64,000 bases of DNA from Thermoanaerobaculum sp. (GCA_021154885.1 JAJKHS010000108.1:1-64000); one strand, 5' to 3'. Counted from the first letter of the stretch, positions 13,001 through 24,500 are shown. The notes: generated from the sequence alone by a model not told the origin. Made by a program: numbers and translations.

Positions 13001-16000
13001 AAAGGCCGCGCGCGCCCAGAGCATCCGTTCGACCGGTGCACGGTGCTCGAGAGCCACGCCTTTGGGGCGCCCTGTCGAGCCGGAGGTGTACATCACATAG
13101 GCGAGGTTGCCGGGGCCTGCCAGCGGCTCCGGGTTCTCTTCGGGCTCGCGGGAGGAGACGGCGCATCCTTCCTCGGTCAGCAGGAGGGTGACCTGGGCGT
13201 CCTCCACCACGAAGGCCAGCCAGTCGTCAGGATAGGCCGGATCGAGCGGCACGTAGGCGGCTCCCGCCTTGAGGATGCCCAGAAGCGCTGCGATCAGCTC
13301 GCCGGAACGGCCCATCAGGACGCCCACGCGCTTCTCCGGGCTAGCACCGAGCCGCCGCAGGTGATGGGCCAGGCGGTTGGCCCGGCGGTTCAATTCGTCA
13401 TAGGTCCAGCGCTCCTCTCCCCGCTCTTTCCCAATAATCAGGGCCGTGGCTTCGGGGGTGCGCGCCGCCTGCGCCTCGAACAGCTCGTGCAGGCAGCCGA
13501 TCCCTGCCGGTGCGTTCTCCGCGCCGCTCCAGACGAGCAGGATCTGGTCGCGCTCCTCGGCGGCCAGCAGAGGCAGTTCCGCGACCGGGCGATGATCCGC
13601 CGCAGTCAATCCCGCGAGCCCGGCGAGCAGGCGGTCGAGGTGGTCGAGCATCCGTCCGGTGGTCGTGGCGTCGAACAGATCGGCATCCCACTGCAGTGAG
13701 ACGGCGAGCCCCCCAGGGACCTCGGCCGCCGTCAGGGAAAGGTCGAGCTGGGCGGCGGGTGGAGCGAGAGGGAGCGACTCCAGGACCAGACCCCCCGGCC
13801 CTCCGACATCGAGCCGGACGCCCGGCACGCCCACGGCGAAGGCCGCGAGCGCGGCAAGCTCCGGCACCGGGGCTTTCTCGAAGGTCAGCATCGCCGCGAC
13901 CAGCGGTGGCCGGCCGGGGTCGCGCTCGGGCTGCAGGCGCTCGGTGAGCAGGGCGAAGGGGAGATCCTGGTGCGCCAGCGCGTCGAGCACGGTGCTGCGC
14001 GTCCGCGCCATCAACTCGCGGACCGCCGGATCGCCGGAGAGGTTGGCGCGCAAAGGTATCAGGTTGACGAAGTAGCCCACCACCTCCCCCCACTCGCGGG
14101 CGGAACGGCCGGCCATTGGGGCGCCGGTGAGGAATTCCTCCTGGCTGGTCCAGCGGGAGAGCACGGCCTGCCAGGCGGCGAGCAGGGCGACAAAGGGCGT
14201 GCAGCCATGAGTGGCGGCGAGCCGGTGGACCGCCTCCGCCCGCTCCAACGAGGGAGGGAGCGTCCGTGAACCGCCGCGCAGGGTCTGCGCCGGACGCCGC
14301 GACCGGTCGGTGGGCAGGTCGAGCTGCGGCGTACCGGCCAGCCGCTCCCGCCAGTGCTCCCACAGCCGCTCGCCCGCGGGGCTCTCCAGCATCTGCTCCT
14401 GCCAGCGGGCGAAGTCGGTGTACAGGGCCGCCAGAGGGGGCAGGGTCTCCCCTGCCACGAGCGCACCGAGCTCGCGGGCCAGCACGGCCATCGACCAGAA
14501 GTCGGCCGCGACGTGGTGCACGGCGAGGGCGAGGAAGGCCTCACCCCCGCGATCGCCGCGCCGCAGCAGGACCGCCCGCAGGAGAGGGCCGGCCGCCAGG
14601 TCGAACGGGCGGAAGGCCTCCGCATGCAGCCGCACGTGCACCTCCGCGTCGCTCCAGCCGGTCGCATCCACGGTCTCGAAAGCCGCTTCGGCCCGCTCCG
14701 CCACCCGCTGCACCGGCCCCCTGAGCGTGTCGGCGAAGGTGGCGCGCAGCATGGGGTGGCGGTCCACCAACCCCTGGAGCGCGCGGCCCAGGGCTGCGGA
14801 GGCTTCGGAGGAGATCGGCCCAAGCCCGAGCCGCGCCGCGCCGGCGATGTTGTAGGCGGAGCTCTCCGGCGCCAGGCGGTGGAGGAACCAGAGCGAGCGC
14901 TGGTTCCAGGAGAGCGGGTGCTCACCCGCCGCTTCGCCGGTGCCAGACGGAAGCTGCATCGCAGCCATCGCCGCCGTCGCCTCCCCCCCGGCCACCCGCC
15001 GCTCCAACTCGCGCAGGGTCATTCCCTCCAGCAGGTCCGCGAAGGGTAGGGAGAAGCCGGTCGCCTCCTCCACCGTGTGCTTCAGCTCCACGGCCGCCAG
15101 CGAATCCAGCCCCGCGGCGGAGAGCGGAAGGTCCGCATCGACCCGGGAGGGATCGATCCGCGCCGCGGCGGCGAAGGCCCGGCGCAGCCAGTCCGGCGAT
15201 CCCGGCGGTCCCGATTGGACCTCGGCCCGCGGGTCCTCGTCCGCGGCAATGTCCGCGTCATTCGGAGAGAGGCGGCTCGCGCCGAGCACGCGCAGCCCGC
15301 CCTGGAGATACAGCTCGCGGCAGGCGTGCCGCCGCACCTTGCCGCTGGACGTCCGGGGCAGCGTTTCCGGCCGGATCAGCACCACCTCCGCGACGCTCAC
15401 CTCATGCTCTTCGGCCACCCCCCGGCGCACCGCCGCGGCGATCTCCTCGGTCTTTTCGCCTTCCATGCCGGCTCGGGCGTGGCGCTCCACCTCGTGGACG
15501 ATCACCAGCCGCTCCTCCCCGGCCTCCCCGGTGATATCGACCGCGAAGGCGGCGCCCCCTCCGGCGCGCAGGCCGGCGTGGCTGCGCTCGGCGGTCAGCT
15601 CCAGGTCCTGCGGATAGTGGTTCCTGCCGCGCAGGATGATCAGGTCCTTGAGGCGGCCGGTGAGGAACAGCTCGCCCTCGGAGACGAATCCGAGGTCCCC
15701 GGTGCGCAGGAAGGGGCCGGTGCCGTCGGCGAGACGGGCGCCGAACGTCGCAACCGTCTCCTCCGGCCGCTCCCAGTACCCCTGGGCGACGCTCGGGCCG
15801 TCCACCCAGATCTCGCCGACGCGGCCGGGCGGACAAGTCTCTCCCGACTCCGCATCGACGGCCAGGACGGTCTGCACGCCCAAGCCACAGCTCACCAGCT
15901 CGCGGCTCCGGGCGCTGTCTACGGCGTCTTCCGCCTCATGCCGTTCCAAGGCCTCCGTGTCGAGCGCGCGCACCCGAGGCTCTCCCTCCTGGCGCCATCC

Positions 16001-16999
16001 CGAGACGAGCAGCGTCGCCTCGGCGAGGCCGTAGCAAGGGCGAAACGCCGCAGCGCGGAAGCCGCAGGGCGCGAAGGCCGCGGCAAAACGCCGCAGCGTG
16101 CCGGCCCGCACCGGCTCGGCACCGTTGAAGGCCACCTGCCACGAAGAGAGGTCGAGGCCCTCCCGCTGCACCGCCCCCACCTTGCGCACGCACAGCTCAT
16201 AGGCGAAGTTGGGGCCACCGCTGGTCGTCGCGCGGTAGCGCGAGATGGCTTCCAGCCAGCGCGCCGGCCGCTGCAAGAACGCCCCGGGGGTCATCAGGTA
16301 AGAGACCGCCCCGGTGTAGAGCGGCTGCAACACCGTCCCGATCAAGCCCATGTCGTGGTAGAGCGGCAGCCAGCCCAGCACCACCGAGCCGGACGACTGC
16401 GCGAAGGCAAGGCGGATCAGCTCCTCGTTGTGCAGGAGGTTGCCGTGGCTGACCATCACCCCTTTGGGGGACGAGGTCGAGCCCGAGGTGTACTGGAGAA
16501 AGGCGAGCGCCTCCGGGCGCGGGTCGGGCCGTCGCCAGTCCGCGGCCCCCGTGAGTTCCTGGGGGGCGGGAGCCATCCGGCGGGCGGCGGCGAGCTCCGG
16601 GATCTCGGCGGCGGCGCTCTCCAGGGCCGGCAACTGGCCGGCGGTGGTCAGCGCCACCCGCGGGCGGGCGTCGCGGCAGATCGCCCGCAGGCGCGGGTCG
16701 ACGCTGCGCCGGCGCGGCGGCAGGGCGGGAACCGCGACGGCGCCGGCATAGAGGCAGCCGAAGAAGGAGGCAATGAAATCCGGCCCTGGAGGGAGCAGCA
16801 GGGCGACGCGCTCGCCGCCGGCACCCGCCGCCTGCAACGAGGCGCCGATCGCCCGGGCGCGGGCGTCGAGCTCCGCGTAGGTGAGCCGCTCCTCGACCAC
16901 GCCGGTCTCGCCATAGGACAAGAAGACGTAGGCCGGGCGCTCTCCCTGTTCCGTCGCCCGGTTCTCTAAAATTTCAGAAATCGTTTCGTTCTTCGACAT
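4058..16999 (-). CDS. Lipopeptide-type NRPS with N-terminal fatty acyl-AMP ligase (FAAL-T-C-A-T-C-A-T-C-A-T-E)
   Basis: Multimodular assembly-line enzyme of about 4313 aa. The start is ATG 16999 because GGAGG sits 5 nt upstream and the product opens [19 protein letters not shown]; the frame stays open further upstream but only through a degenerate NRPS remnant. Approximate residues: FAAL 1-590 ([11 protein letters not shown] near 168), T with GLDSL near 629, C1 with HHVAADFWS near 826, A1 1180-1630, [10 protein letters not shown] near 1682, C2 HHIAGDGWS near 1880, A2 2240-2680, T GGDSIL near 2731, C3 HHLLLDGWS near 2937, A3 3300-3740, T GGDSIL near 3800, E with [10 protein letters not shown] near 3987. 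Hand-read codes: A1 DLFNNALTYK (Ala-like), A2 DFWNIGMVHK (canonical Thr), A3 about DVWDVGTIDK (unclear; nearest to basic-residue codes). An acyl chain loaded by the FAAL implies an N-acylated peptide, with residue 3 in D form. Confidence 0.95.
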   Translation of the reverse strand: MSKNETISEILENRATEQGERPAYVFLSYGETGVVEERLTYAELDARARAIGASLQAAGAGGERVALLLPPGPDFIASFFGCLYAGAVAVPALPPRRRSVDPRLRAICRDARPRVALTTAGQLPALESAAAEIPELAAARRMAPAPQELTGAADWRRPDPRPEALAFLQYTSGSTSSPKGVMVSHGNLLHNEELIRLAFAQSSGSVVLGWLPLYHDMGLIGTVLQPLYTGAVSYLMTPGAFLQRPARWLEAISRYRATTSGGPNFAYELCVRKVGAVQREGLDLSSWQVAFNGAEPVRAGTLRRFAAAFAPCGFRAAAFRPCYGLAEATLLVSGWRQEGEPRVRALDTEALERHEAEDAVDSARSRELVSCGLGVQTVLAVDAESGETCPPGRVGEIWVDGPSVAQGYWERPEETVATFGARLADGTGPFLRTGDLGFVSEGELFLTGRLKDLIILRGRNHYPQDLELTAERSHAGLRAGGGAAFAVDITGEAGEERLVIVHEVERHARAGMEGEKTEEIAAAVRRGVAEEHEVSVAEVVLIRPETLPRTSSGKVRRHACRELYLQGGLRVLGASRLSPNDADIAADEDPRAEVQSGPPGSPDWLRRAFAAAARIDPSRVDADLPLSAAGLDSLAAVELKHTVEEATGFSLPFADLLEGMTLRELERRVAGGEATAAMAAMQLPSGTGEAAGEHPLSWNQRSLWFLHRLAPESSAYNIAGAARLGLGPISSEASAALGRALQGLVDRHPMLRATFADTLRGPVQRVAERAEAAFETVDATGWSDAEVHVRLHAEAFRPFDLAAGPLLRAVLLRRGDRGGEAFLALAVHHVAADFWSMAVLARELGALVAGETLPPLAALYTDFARWQEQMLESPAGERLWEHWRERLAGTPQLDLPTDRSRRPAQTLRGGSRTLPPSLERAEAVHRLAATHGCTPFVALLAAWQAVLSRWTSQEEFLTGAPMAGRSAREWGEVVGYFVNLIPLRANLSGDPAVRELMARTRSTVLDALAHQDLPFALLTERLQPERDPGRPPLVAAMLTFEKAPVPELAALAAFAVGVPGVRLDVGGPGGLVLESLPLAPPAAQLDLSLTAAEVPGGLAVSLQWDADLFDATTTGRMLDHLDRLLAGLAGLTAADHRPVAELPLLAAEERDQILLVWSGAENAPAGIGCLHELFEAQAARTPEATALIIGKERGEERWTYDELNRRANRLAHHLRRLGASPEKRVGVLMGRSGELIAALLGILKAGAAYVPLDPAYPDDWLAFVVEDAQVTLLLTEEGCAVSSREPEENPEPLAGPGNLAYVMYTSGSTGRPKGVALEHRAPVERMLWARAAFPAEALAGVLAATSICFDLSVFEIFAPLSWGGTVILADNALVLPVLPARGEVTLVNTVPSAMAELAAGELPLALRTVNLAGEALAPQLVERIYLHAQIEHVLNLYGPTEDATYSTCARIERGAARVSIGRPLSGTRAYVLDGRLQPVPGGVPGELVLAGAGGARGYLGRPDLTAERFLPDAFGTQPGGRLYRTGDLARWLASGALEHLGRLDHQVKVRGFRIELGEIEAALLTHPEVRQAAVTVREIAGSKALVAYVAGEEPRPTPAGLRDHLRRRLPEHMIPAFFVLLPALPLTPNGKVDRKALPAPEWQRAEGSYLAPRTPVEEVLAGIWAEVLGLERVGVADHFFDLGGHSLLATRVMSRLRSTLGIEVPLRDLFAAPRLADFAARVEAVRRTGAVPPAPPLLAVPREGPPPLSFAQQRLWFIAQLEPGSPLYNMPGALRAEGPLDGAVLAQCLGEIARRHEALRTVFAAPEVSPVQVIRPAEPFPLPVVDLAGLPESAREALARALISEEATRPFDLTRGPLLRGLLVRLAEREHAVLLTLHHIAGDGWSLGLLVREVAALYPAFAAGRPSPLPELPVQYADYAVWQRSWLHGEVLEQEIDWWRRQLAGLPPLLELPTDRPRPAVQSHRGATRPVRLPADLVRLAEALGRHEGATLFMVLLASFQALLARTSGQDDLAVGSPVAGRTHRELEPLIGFFVNTLVLRGGLAGTPTFRELLGQVRETALAAYLHQDVPFEKLVEELAPERSLAHAPLFQVMLVLQNAPVASLEIETLSLRPVSVDTKTAKCDLTLTFEERDGGLIGTMEHATDLFDATTVDRMVAGFERLLAAAVAEPDLRAEELPLLGAAERHQLLVEWGAIREEIPVTSTLHGRFAAQARRAPEAPALTCGDLTVTYGELNRRANQLAHWLRDHGAGPESRVGLSLDRSVDLVVGILGVLKAGAAYVPLDPGSPKERLAFVVEDADVRIVVGADELALLEGLPDGDLEISGDGGDESSLAYVIYTSGSTGRPKGTLITHGNVARLFDATDDWFCFGEKDVWTLFHSYAFDFSVWEIWGALLYGGRLVIVPWEESRSPELFLDLLDRKRVTVLNQTPSAFAQLAQVAMELPALRLVIFGGEALDPASLEPWFARHGDERPRLINMYGITETTVHVTYRPLSMADARDARGHHRSVIGVPIADLSLAVMDRSLSPAPIGVPGELVVGGAGLARGYLGRPELTAERFVPDPIVGRPGERLYRSGDLGRFLPHGEVEYLGRLDHQVKIRGFRVELGEIEAALAALAGVRQAVVVVREDAGDRRLVAYVVGDVSAEALRQSLRERLPDYMVPAAFVSLVALPLTANGKVDRKALPAPEQPGAREGYVAPRTREEEILAAVWAQVLRLSRVGVNDNFFELGGDSILSVQIAARARQAGLHLTTRQVFEHQTVAGLARHATATETLSDFPKAGLDVHSFNKLASVLSDLKNVEDVYPLSPAQSGMLFHSLMAPQSGVYVTQVTCTLPADLDGPLFRQAWEKLVEGHEVLRTAFLWEGLDEPLQVVRKHVSLPWRNLDWRGLPPEEQQCRFEELRHGDQHDPLPLTSAPLMRFSLIRLDRELAFLWTSHHLLLDGWSLPLLVRELGTVYAALREGREPVLPPARPFSEYIVWLRKQDMSRAEPFWREELAGFTAPNSLGILGTASPVRAERDSGDAEHEIRLSREVTSQLQALAARHKLTLQTVTLGAWAVLLSRYSGEEDVVFGSAVSGRPAALPGVETMVGMFINTLPVRARVNDAEPLPAWLQRLQERQLARQELEHSPLAQIQRWSEVPAGSPLFETLYVFENYPNAGDGGSSSLRIGNLRSFESTNYPITLTLTAADQVSLQLTSDRSRVDADAAPRLLQHLATLLAGMAEIAEGSQHRLGELGLLTAAERRQMLGEWNDTRVEGMAEGYLHQEVAAQAARTPSGIAVEMGSERWTYRRLIGSARRLARHLRELGVGPDSMVGLCTERSPAMVVGMLAVLEAGGAWLPLDPSNPPERLAFMLEDAGARVLLVQEPLLDRVTTEGRHVVLLDARWDSGEAMGQPLETDVNPGNLAYVIYTSGSTGQPKAVMVTHRGICNRLRWALEAYRLDERDAFLQKASFGFDVSVWECFAPLLAGARLVLAEPGRQGEGAYLARAIREHRITLIDFAPSMLAAFLAEEDVEKCVSLRQIVVGGETLAPELRDRVLARLPVSLDNTYGPTEVTIDTTRWVCAPGQAPCCVPIGRPIANSRLYAVDPEVRPVPVGVTGELLVGGAGVTRGYLRRPGLTAERFVPDPFGGQPGDRLYRTGDLVRWLPDGSLDFLGRLDHQVKIRGFRIELGEIEAALVALPGVREAVVLAREEAGDRRLVAYMVGEVSAEALRKSLRERLPDYMVPAAFVTLAALPLTVNGKVDRKALLALEAAPEHPGAADGYVAPRTREEEILATVWAQVLRLPRVGVNDNFFELGGDSILSVQIVARARQAGLLFTVRQIFEHQTVAGLARHATSTDSADAAPAGQGPVTGEVPLTPIQRWFFEQGFADPHHFNHALLLEPREPLIPAALEKAMAAVVEHHDALRMRFNFHTDGWRQENAPAEPVTPFYEVDLSGLPAPRRDDAFRRAAAALQAGFDLPAGPLTRLCLFHAAAAQPARLLWVTHHLVVDGVSWRVLLEDLEGGYRQAAQGLRPIFPPKTTSFQEWARKLTAHAGSEVLARELDFWRETAQTPVPRLPVDFVSGSDLVGDEATVSFELSAEETSDLLQTLPSVFHNRIDDALLSALVRALSGWTGSPRLRVDLEGHGREPLSDDLDVSRTVGWFTSQYPVVLEKGDAEPGEALVSAKERLRAVPGRGIGYGLLGLKAAPAAEISFNYLGQADAASGERSLFRASPAAAGPSRSPRGHRTHPLEIVGLVTDGRLRITLTYGSRTHRRETAERLAAAYAGALRQLIRQSRESEEVFTPSDFPKARLDARGFDKLAALLAESD

Positions 17000-17025
17000 T
17001 GCGTCCTCCGTGACGCAGGATCTGC

Positions 17026-17100
17026 CAGGAGCTCGGCCCAGATGCCGGTGAGAGCTTCTGCCGCCGGTGTGCGCGGTGCCACGTAGCCGCCCCCGGCATC
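17026..17100 (-). pseudogene. Degenerate NRPS fragment (A-T linker and start of a carrier domain)
   Basis: Read on the minus strand this stretch translates as [22 protein letters not shown], clearly related to the [20 protein letters not shown] type linkers of the intact modules nearby. It stops before the carrier serine and merges into the ribosome binding site of the FAAL-NRPS gene. It therefore forms part of that gene's leader and is best read as a remnant of a lost module. Confidence 0.7.
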
Positions 17101-17249
17101 CCGCGATTTCAGCAATGTCAACATAGCAATGCCCGCATGTCCGGGTTAGCTTGCAACCGCTCGCCGGTCGGCGAAAATTTCCGAGAGCTCTTGCAGGATG
17201 ACCACCGCCAGGATCGCCGCCTCTGCGCACTCGACCCCCATCCGCCGGT

Positions 17250-17333
17250 TGCGTCCGGCGATGGGTGAGTCCACCGTGAGACCGCCTTGTCCGCTGTAGC
17301 GTCGTCAGAAGGGCCTGGAAGCCGGCGAACAGT
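17250..17333 (-). pseudogene. Degenerate NRPS fragment (condensation domain)
   Basis: The minus strand encodes LFAGFQALL and then, after a one-base shift, [19 protein letters not shown]. These match the intact condensation-domain segment [20 protein letters not shown] seen at about 40-150 and 10,930-11,030. Nucleotide similarity to those copies is roughly 80% over about 85 bases with a single indel. Together with the fragment at 17026-17100 it looks like the ends of a module whose interior was deleted. Confidence 0.7.
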
Positions 17334-17443
17334 ACCCGATGGAGGAGACAAAGGTAAGCCGGAGCCGACTCGCTGTCACCGGTACGCCCAAACTCCTCCC
17401 ATGCTGGCTAATTTTCCCCCCTTCGACCACAAACGGGTGGAAG

Positions 17444-17860
17444 TCATGGAAAAAGAGCTGAGGCCAGCCGCGGTGCGGAGGTCACGGATCTCCACTGCGT
17501 TGTTCGCCAGAGCGCACATTCTAGCAAAGGCGGTGCTGCTCCTCCACTCCAATACCCGTAGACGCGGGCGATCTGGTTTACCGCTTCGAACTGCCCCTCC
17601 CAAGCCGACGACTCCCCGGGCGGCAGCAGATTCGCCACCTCCGTACTACGCGCCATCGGGTGCGCGCCGCTCACCCCCTCGTCCGGCACCTCCAGGAAGG
17701 CCACCAGATCCTTGAAGCTCGCCCGGTAGGCCCGGCGGGTGTGCTCGGATTGCACCCGCTCGCCGGCGAGCTCCAGGAACTCGGCCGGCGCGAGCGGCGC
17801 CGCGGCCCCGCCCGGTGCGAGGACATCGAGCGCGACGTCCTCGCCGTTCCGGCCCTTCAC
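17444..17860 (-). pseudogene. Truncated tyrosine recombinase/integrase (N-terminal SAM-like domain only)
   Basis: From a possible GTG at 17860 the frame reads through EFLELAGERVQSEHTRRAY followed by RASFKDLVAFLEV, the typical core-binding (SAM-like) N-terminal domain of XerC/phage-type integrases. The match fades after about 17,680, and the catalytic domain with its R-H-R-Y residues is missing; the remaining frame to 17444 has no family resemblance. It lies between the Tc toxin operon and the NRPS, so it probably marks an old integration or rearrangement point. The start codon is uncertain. Confidence 0.6.
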
Positions 17861-17999
17861 GCCTTTCCTCTCTCGTCCAGAACGGCCGGATGTGCCGGCA
17901 CTGCGGCCGGGAGGCGTGATAGATCCAGCCCTTGCAACTGCAGCCCATGGTTCCGTCCGCGCGCCGCGCGACGACGTAGACCACGGATCGCGACGCCAT
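17857..17999 (-). CDS. Small SWIM-type zinc-finger ORF (possibly fragmentary)
   Basis: From ATG 17999 the frame reads MASRSVVYVVARRADGTMG, then a CSC...CRH motif matching the SWIM pattern CxCx(n)CxH with n=11. SWIM zinc fingers bind nucleic acid or protein and often occur with mobile-element or DNA-modifying proteins. The frame runs on beyond the motif without recognisable homology and overlaps the start of the integrase fragment in another frame. The given left end is where the integrase frame takes over; the original gene end is unclear. It may be a broken fusion or a small gene paired with the integrase. Confidence 0.45.
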
Positions 18000-18299
18000 C
18001 CCACCCCCGAGGCCGGCTCGGCCACCGCCCCCGGCCACGGACCGGTCCGTTCTTGCGTTCGCTGTTGCAGCTCGTCAGTTCGCGAAGCGCCGCGGCCGCA
18101 CTCTCAAGGCGAGTTCCAGCGCGCCCTCGCGCTGCACGAAGAGGCCATGTCGCTCGCCCCGACCGAGGCGTTAGGGCGCGATAGGGGCTGGGGCCTCGAA
18201 ACGGGCTGGATCGGAGCAATGGACCGGCGCAGCCGCCAGGGGGCAGTAACGGCCAGGATGAGCAGACAAGTCACCCAACGAGCAGATCGTCATCTGCCA

Positions 18300-21200
18300 T
18301 CATTTTAGCGCGTAGCGGACGATCAGGAAGACCTGCGCGGCATTGCGCTTGAGGACTTCGTCCGCCGCGAAGAGCTGGTCCGAGACGCGGTTCGTGCCGT
18401 TCAGGTCGTCCGACAGAGTCTTAAGATCCCTGGCTTTTGTGGGATCTGTGGGATCCATGGCTGTCTTGCTTTTCAGCTCCTTGCCGTTCGGTCCATGAAG
18501 CTCCAGTGCCTTGATGTCCAGCGTCTCGCTCTGCACCAGGTATGGGAAGTGGTCCTTGCGCAGGCGCATTTTGAAGGAGCCGGCGGTGCTGTTTGCGAAC
18601 GTCGACCATTCCATCGGAAAGTCGTGGGGCAGGCTGAAGAGCAGCGCAAGATTGGAACGGGCTGAATCCTTGAGCAGGGTATCGAGGGCTCCCTTGACCT
18701 TCGCGGGATCGCCGCCCTGGCGCGCGGTGTAGCGTACGTGCAGGATCACGTCCGAGATCGTCATGTAATCGAAAGAGCGGAAGTCCTTCGGCAACTCCAG
18801 GCGCCAGGAGCTCTCCGCGCCCGCGCCCTCGAAAGGCAGGGAGCGCTCGTCCCGCAGGTTGGTCTCGAACAGGCCGCTGTCGTTGACGCCGCCGCTGGTA
18901 ACGATGGATTGCACCGAACCGAAGTAGTCCACGAAGCGGTCGTCGTTGGCGTCCTTCCGTTCGTACTTGTTGTCCTTCAGCAGCGGCGATTTGCGGACGG
19001 TGCTCCGCAGCAGCGTAAGGGTGCAGTGGACGCTGGTGTACGGCCCCACCACGGCCGGCAGCGAGAACGCGACGCTCTTGATGCGGCGCATGTAGTGGCC
19101 GGGACAGTCCCGGTCGTAGAGCCACTCGGGGATCGTGACCTCGCACCGGCCGGTCACCTTGAGGCTGAGCAGCGCCAGCGGATCGAGTTGCCGCAGCGAG
19201 ACGTGGCGCGTCAGCTCGAGCTCGCGTTTGTTGTTGTCGTGATAGGCCATCTCCATCCGCTTGACGTCCAGGTAGAGCGCCTCGCCGGAGAGCAACCCCT
19301 TGCGGCCGGCGTCCCAATAGTTGGGTTTCACGTAGTCCGTGGCGTCCAGCTCCGGCCGCATGAGCTCGTACTTCATGGTGCGCTCGGCCTTGCGCGCGGT
19401 GTCGAAGGCGAACCGGTAATATTCGTAATAGAGGCGCGAGATCTCGCCTTGCATCCAGCCATAGAGCTCCTCGTTGGTGAACTTCTCGTGCAGGAAGCGG
19501 TCCACTTCCTGGGTCTGATCGATCTGCTTCTGGACGTTGAGGAATTCATGGTGCGCAACCTGCTCGGCGATCAGCGAGGAGATGATCTGCCGCCCGATCT
19601 GCATGAGCTCGCGGGCGGCCAGGTTGTGCTGGAGGAGCCAGTCGTCGGCGCGGCGCTCGAAGGACGCTGTCTTGGAGGCGCTGGCACCCCGGCTTTCCTC
19701 ATCGGAGGCCTTGGTATTCAACGAGGACGAAATGATATGACCTACTCCGGCGAAGATGGGGCCGCCAGCCAAGTCGGTCTTACCGCCAATTCCCCAAAAG
19801 TGAATGTTCAGGCTGAAGAGCGGTAACAGGGCCAAGACACCAAAGGTGTCGTCGACGACCGTCGCAGCAATTCGGTAGTCCCGGGCGGTAGGTGCATGGT
19901 TGTTGAGATCGGCATTCTCGTTGATGTTCAGATGAAGGTTCCCCTGCCCGGTCGCACCGGACTGGCTCGCGGGCGACGTCCCCCCGGCGAGCCTCAGCGG
20001 GAGAAACTCCTGCACCGCGAGCGCCTTGTCGTATTGGTCGACCAGGGCGCTGTGCGCATCGTCGAAGTTTTCCTCGGTCAGCTCGCGCCGATCGAGAGGG
20101 AGAGCGTCCGGCGCATTGGCGTCGGCGGGCAGACCGAGCAGCCGTTGATAGTATTGGTAGCGCTGCAGGGCGCTCGCCCGCGAGCGCAGCAGCGATTCCG
20201 TGGCCTCCTGCGCCTGCTTCCACTGCAGGAAGCGCACCTCCCGCGACAGCTCCTGGATCTTGATCTCGTGCCCCTGGCGCAGCAACGCCAACCGCTCGCC
20301 GTCCCTCTTCTCGAGCGCCGAGAGGAGGGCGCTGCCGAGGCCGCGCACCTCTCCCGCAAGCTCAAGCGCCTTCTGAATGAGGAACAGGGAACGCGCTGGA
20401 CCGATCGGCTGGTTCAGGCCGTTGACGATGCTCCCGACGTTGATTCCCGCTGCCGCGGCCTTCACCAGCATGCCGGGATCGAGCGGCGGATCGAAGAGGG
20501 CCAGTTGCCGCACCACGCCCTCGATGTTCATGCAGTGGCGGATCTTGAAGAGGCGGTCGGCCACCGTGTCCCAATACCCGAGCAGGTTTTCATTGCGGGG
20601 GATGCAGAAGTACAGGGTGCGGCCGATGCCGAAGAGGGGGCCGCCCTGGGCCTCGGCGGGACCGCCCCGCGTCCGCGGCAGCGCCTGGTTGAACGGGAAC
20701 TTGTTCTCCAACTCGACCAGCGCGTCGCCCATTTTATCGAGGCCCTGCGCCTTGAGCTGAGCGAACGTCTTGGGCTGGACCGTGCCCCGCGACGGGATGC
20801 GCTGCGGGCGCGGCCCCAGGAGGTTCGCGGCCAGCACGTAGCGCTGGGTGGCGTCGTTGATGGACTCCAGGGTGTCCTGCATGAAAAGGTTGTCGCCCCA
20901 GGCGATGAGGTTGTCGAGGTATTTCATGACGACGCAGTATTGATAGGCGAGTGTCCGGGTGCGTGCCACGGCGTGGGGTTGGAACGGCTTGTTCTTGATC
21001 GCCTCGTAACCGCTGAGGATCTTGGCTTTGAGGTCCTCGTTGCCGGGCTTGCTCAGAATCGCCACCAGATCGCCGATCTGCTGCACGTCGGTCTCTTTGC
21101 GGAAGCGCAGGAACCGCCAGAAGCGCTGCTGCGGCGGCAGCGACTTGTCATTGGAGGTCGGGTCGAAAATGTAATGGAACCAGCGCTGCGCCTCGGCGAA

Positions 21201-21578
21201 CCGCTGGTTCTTGGAGAGGTGGACGGCGATGGTCAAGGGGAAGTGGAAGAGCAGCTCCCAGTTGTAGACGGCGTACGGTCCGCCGTCGCTGACGTCGATC
21301 TCCTTCTTGGCAGGGTTGAGCGCGACCTGAGGGGTGGGAATCGTGGGGTAGTACGAGGCGAAGAAGTCCTGGGCCAGGCTCCCCTGGAACTTGGGGTCGA
21401 ACAGACCCGGGAGCGAATTCCTGTTGAGTTGCTCGAGGAGCTCGCCGACGAAGGGGTGGAAGAAGTTCTCAAACGTGTAGGTGAATTCGAGGTCCCCGGC
21501 GCCTGTGACCGAAGTCAGGGCCAAACCGGTGAAGTCGCCGAGGCGGTGAAACCCGATCTGAGTCGAAACTGTGGCCAT
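18300..21578 (-). CDS. Tc toxin subunit A, C-terminal half (TcaB/TccB-like, pore and TcB-binding part)
   Basis: 1092 aa. Tc (ABC) toxins inject a protein cargo through a TcA pentamer. This protein is the C-terminal part of a TcA: the last third contains FSLPAVVGPYTSVHCTLTLL, SGLFETNLRDERSLPFEGAG and FDYMTISDVILHVRYTARQG, hallmarks of the TcA C-terminal TcB-binding domain. The middle is rich in long helices, fitting the pore-forming channel. The start has AAAAGGAG 8 nt upstream, and only 21 nt separate it from the stop of the TcA N-terminal half, so the two are co-translated. Splitting TcA into two chains is known in Photorhabdus (tcaA/tcaB, tccA/tccB). It is last in the three-gene operon. Confidence 0.93.
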   Translation of the reverse strand: MATVSTQIGFHRLGDFTGLALTSVTGAGDLEFTYTFENFFHPFVGELLEQLNRNSLPGLFDPKFQGSLAQDFFASYYPTIPTPQVALNPAKKEIDVSDGGPYAVYNWELLFHFPLTIAVHLSKNQRFAEAQRWFHYIFDPTSNDKSLPPQQRFWRFLRFRKETDVQQIGDLVAILSKPGNEDLKAKILSGYEAIKNKPFQPHAVARTRTLAYQYCVVMKYLDNLIAWGDNLFMQDTLESINDATQRYVLAANLLGPRPQRIPSRGTVQPKTFAQLKAQGLDKMGDALVELENKFPFNQALPRTRGGPAEAQGGPLFGIGRTLYFCIPRNENLLGYWDTVADRLFKIRHCMNIEGVVRQLALFDPPLDPGMLVKAAAAGINVGSIVNGLNQPIGPARSLFLIQKALELAGEVRGLGSALLSALEKRDGERLALLRQGHEIKIQELSREVRFLQWKQAQEATESLLRSRASALQRYQYYQRLLGLPADANAPDALPLDRRELTEENFDDAHSALVDQYDKALAVQEFLPLRLAGGTSPASQSGATGQGNLHLNINENADLNNHAPTARDYRIAATVVDDTFGVLALLPLFSLNIHFWGIGGKTDLAGGPIFAGVGHIISSSLNTKASDEESRGASASKTASFERRADDWLLQHNLAARELMQIGRQIISSLIAEQVAHHEFLNVQKQIDQTQEVDRFLHEKFTNEELYGWMQGEISRLYYEYYRFAFDTARKAERTMKYELMRPELDATDYVKPNYWDAGRKGLLSGEALYLDVKRMEMAYHDNNKRELELTRHVSLRQLDPLALLSLKVTGRCEVTIPEWLYDRDCPGHYMRRIKSVAFSLPAVVGPYTSVHCTLTLLRSTVRKSPLLKDNKYERKDANDDRFVDYFGSVQSIVTSGGVNDSGLFETNLRDERSLPFEGAGAESSWRLELPKDFRSFDYMTISDVILHVRYTARQGGDPAKVKGALDTLLKDSARSNLALLFSLPHDFPMEWSTFANSTAGSFKMRLRKDHFPYLVQSETLDIKALELHGPNGKELKSKTAMDPTDPTKARDLKTLSDDLNGTNRVSDQLFAADEVLKRNAAQVFLIVRYALK

Positions 21579-21599
21579 GTCCTGGTCTCCTTTTCATCT

Positions 21600-24500
21600 T
21601 CACGGACGCGGTAACCGCCGGTTGGGAAGGACCCCTGCGGGACCGATCTTCAGGCCGCCGTAGCGGACGCTGGCCGTGGTGGCGAGACCGGTCCGGATGT
21701 AGGCGTCCTCGCTGACGAAGCGCTCGACCGGGGAGCGATCGACGAGACCAGGGCTCAGGCCCCGCGGGAAAGAACCCTGACGGTCCTTGACCGGGGCCGG
21801 GTCCGGCATCACCAGTGGCGGAGGCCCCGTCAGGGTCCCCTTCGCCGATTGGACGGAGAAGCCGAAGCCGGGGAGCTCAGACGCCGACTGCTCGGTGGTG
21901 GTGACGTAGAAGACGTGGCGGCTGTCCTCGAAGAAGAAGGGCGCGTCCCAAACGTTTTGCAAGGGATTGCCTGCCTCGACGGTCCGCTCGGGGATCGCAC
22001 TGTTGAAGAGCGGGCGTTCATCCCAAAACACGTGCTCCACGGCGTCCACCGTTCCGTAAAGAACGGAGAAAGTGCCCTTGTTGCTCTCCAGAGAGCGGAG
22101 TCTTTCCGGGGGAGTCGAGCCGTGCGCAGGAGGTGGGAGATCCTCCCAGCGCACCGGGAGGCTGTGCGTATTGTAGAGCACGAACTGGGACGCTCCGGAG
22201 CCGTCGATCTGGATCCGCAACGCACCCCCATCCTCCGCGGAGGTCAGAAACAGTTTGGAGCGGTCGAAGGCGAACAAGTCGGCGGGAGTGAAGAACTTCC
22301 CCAACTCCGTAGGGCGCTCCACGTCCGACGTCTTGGCCGGCTGCCACTTGCCGTTGTAATACTCGCTCCAGCAAAGCACGGCCTGCACGAGTGTAATGGG
22401 CACGCCGAGATCCGATGTCTTAAGCGATGTCAGTGGAGCACCTGCCGTGCCGGGTTTCTGCATGGTCGGCGGTCCCTGCTTCAGGATCTTGAGCCAGAAG
22501 AGGAGCAGGCGGTTGTTCCAGACCACCGGCAGCACCGGGTTGTCCTCGATGTCGAGCCGGATCTGCTCCCAGGGGGACCAGGAGATGCCTTCGCGCCGGC
22601 GGTAGTAATACTTGCGGTGCGCGCCCGCCGTGCGGGCCACCACGTGCGCCACGTCGTCCGCCGTGCCAGGCTCATTCTCAACGAAGTGGAAGCCGCACGG
22701 CTCCAGCTTGGCGACCTCTTCCAGCTTCGAAAGGTAGTTGAGCAGCGCGGTCGCGGCGGAGTCCTCGGTAATGTCGCTCTGCAACAGCTCGCTCATGGCC
22801 TCCTTGAAGAATGGGGACTGGTCGTCTCGCAGCTCGGGCTCGAGCCAGTTCTCCGGCCAGAGGAAGACCTTGCGGTTCGCTTCCCACACCCGGTAGCGCT
22901 TCATCCACTCCCACTGTTTGCCAATGATGGTCGCCGGCGAGACCCGCAACTCCAGGTTCATCAGGCAACGCTCGATGAAGAGCTGCACGGAGGAAAGCGC
23001 GTGCCGGATGCGCGAGGTCTGCATGCACGGCTCCATCTGCACGTCCATGAGGAAATATTCGAAAAGCTTGTCCGGTGTGTCGACGTCCCGGGTGGCCGTG
23101 CTCTCTGCGAGCTTTCGCAGGACACAGGCCACCAGGGCGTTGCGCTGAAGCCCGCGCAACTCGTCGTTGATCGGCCGGATCACGGCCAGCCAGCCGGACT
23201 CGTCGTAGCGGGCGCGAAGAGCGGACTGCAGGTCGCGCACGGTGTCCGGACTCGGCTCGTTGGTGGCGGAGCTCAGGAGCGCGGAGGCGGAAATGCCGAG
23301 TTTCCTGGTAACGGCATAGGCGTCGTGGGCGCGCCGGAATTTGCCGATCCGCGAGAGGTCCGCGCGCGTCAGGCCGAGGCGGGGCAGGAGGTCCGTCAGC
23401 GATTGGTCCTCCCAGCCGGTCAGGCTCAGGAGCAGGTTCGACCCGTTCAGCACCGCGGCCGGATTGCGCAGCACGGCCAGCAGCCGTTCGTCGTCCGGCG
23501 ACAGCTCCGCCTTGAGACGGGCGAAGTCGAGGAGCGCCGTCAACACGTCTCGCAGAGCGGTCGCGGTGGCGGTGTCCGCTCCGCCGGAGACCGGCAGGGC
23601 ATTGAGCCAGCCCTGCTTTGGATTTCCGATCTTGTATTCGTCCCGTGCGGCGAAGTGGACGATCTCGTTCGCCGTCATCTTCAGCGCCGTGGCCAGCGAC
23701 GACGCCTTGAGGAAGCGGATGGTGGTGCTCCGGAGCTGATCGACGAGGGCAAAATAATAGAGCTGGCTTTCGGGAATCGATTCCCAGCCGCGTCCTTCCG
23801 TCCGCCAGCGCACCGCCGGCGGTTTGGTCACACCTTCCGCCGTGATCAGGATGCTGTAGAGAATCCCCGCCGTCAGCTCGACCGGCTGATGGGTGCTCCA
23901 GACGTTGCCGTTCTTATCCAGAGTGACGTCTTGTCCGCCGAGACGGAGCTTGGCGTCCTTGGTGCCCTCCTGTTCGATCTGCAGGTGGTAGAGACCGTTC
24001 ACGGGAGCTTCGAGATAGCCGTTCAAGCTCTGGAAGAAGGAAATCCCCATGGGCCCCGGAGTCTCCAGGGCGAGCAGGTCGTCGAGGGCCGGCCTGGTGG
24101 CGTCGGCTTGCGCATGGAGCACGTTGCCGTCCGTCAGCAGCGCCTGCGCGAAGGCCGGATCGATGCGCATCGCCGTGCTCACGATGGCGAGAGCCTGTTG
24201 GCGCTTGCGGCCCGCCTTCAGCTTGACGAGGAGAGCGTTGAGCAGGGCCTCCCGCTTCTTCTCCGGCTCCTTGGTAGAGGCAGCATAGTCGGAATAGAGC
24301 GGCTGGAGGTCCGGGTAGCGGGCGAAAAACGGCGTCATGGCGTTCTGGCCCGCGGTATAGAGGGACTCCACCGCCGTCCCGAAGTCCGGCTTCGTCTTGG
24401 CAGCGTCCTTGAGCGCACCGCGAGTCGCATCGCTCAGGATGCCGGAGCAGGAGAGCCGCTTGCGGAAGGAGTCATAGGCGATCCTTCCTGGCGCCGCTTC

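Noticed and set aside
10739..13699. Another plus-strand open frame of 986 codons
   Set aside because: Antisense to the condensation and adenylation domains of the main NRPS and made of the same repetitive pattern as other shadows.
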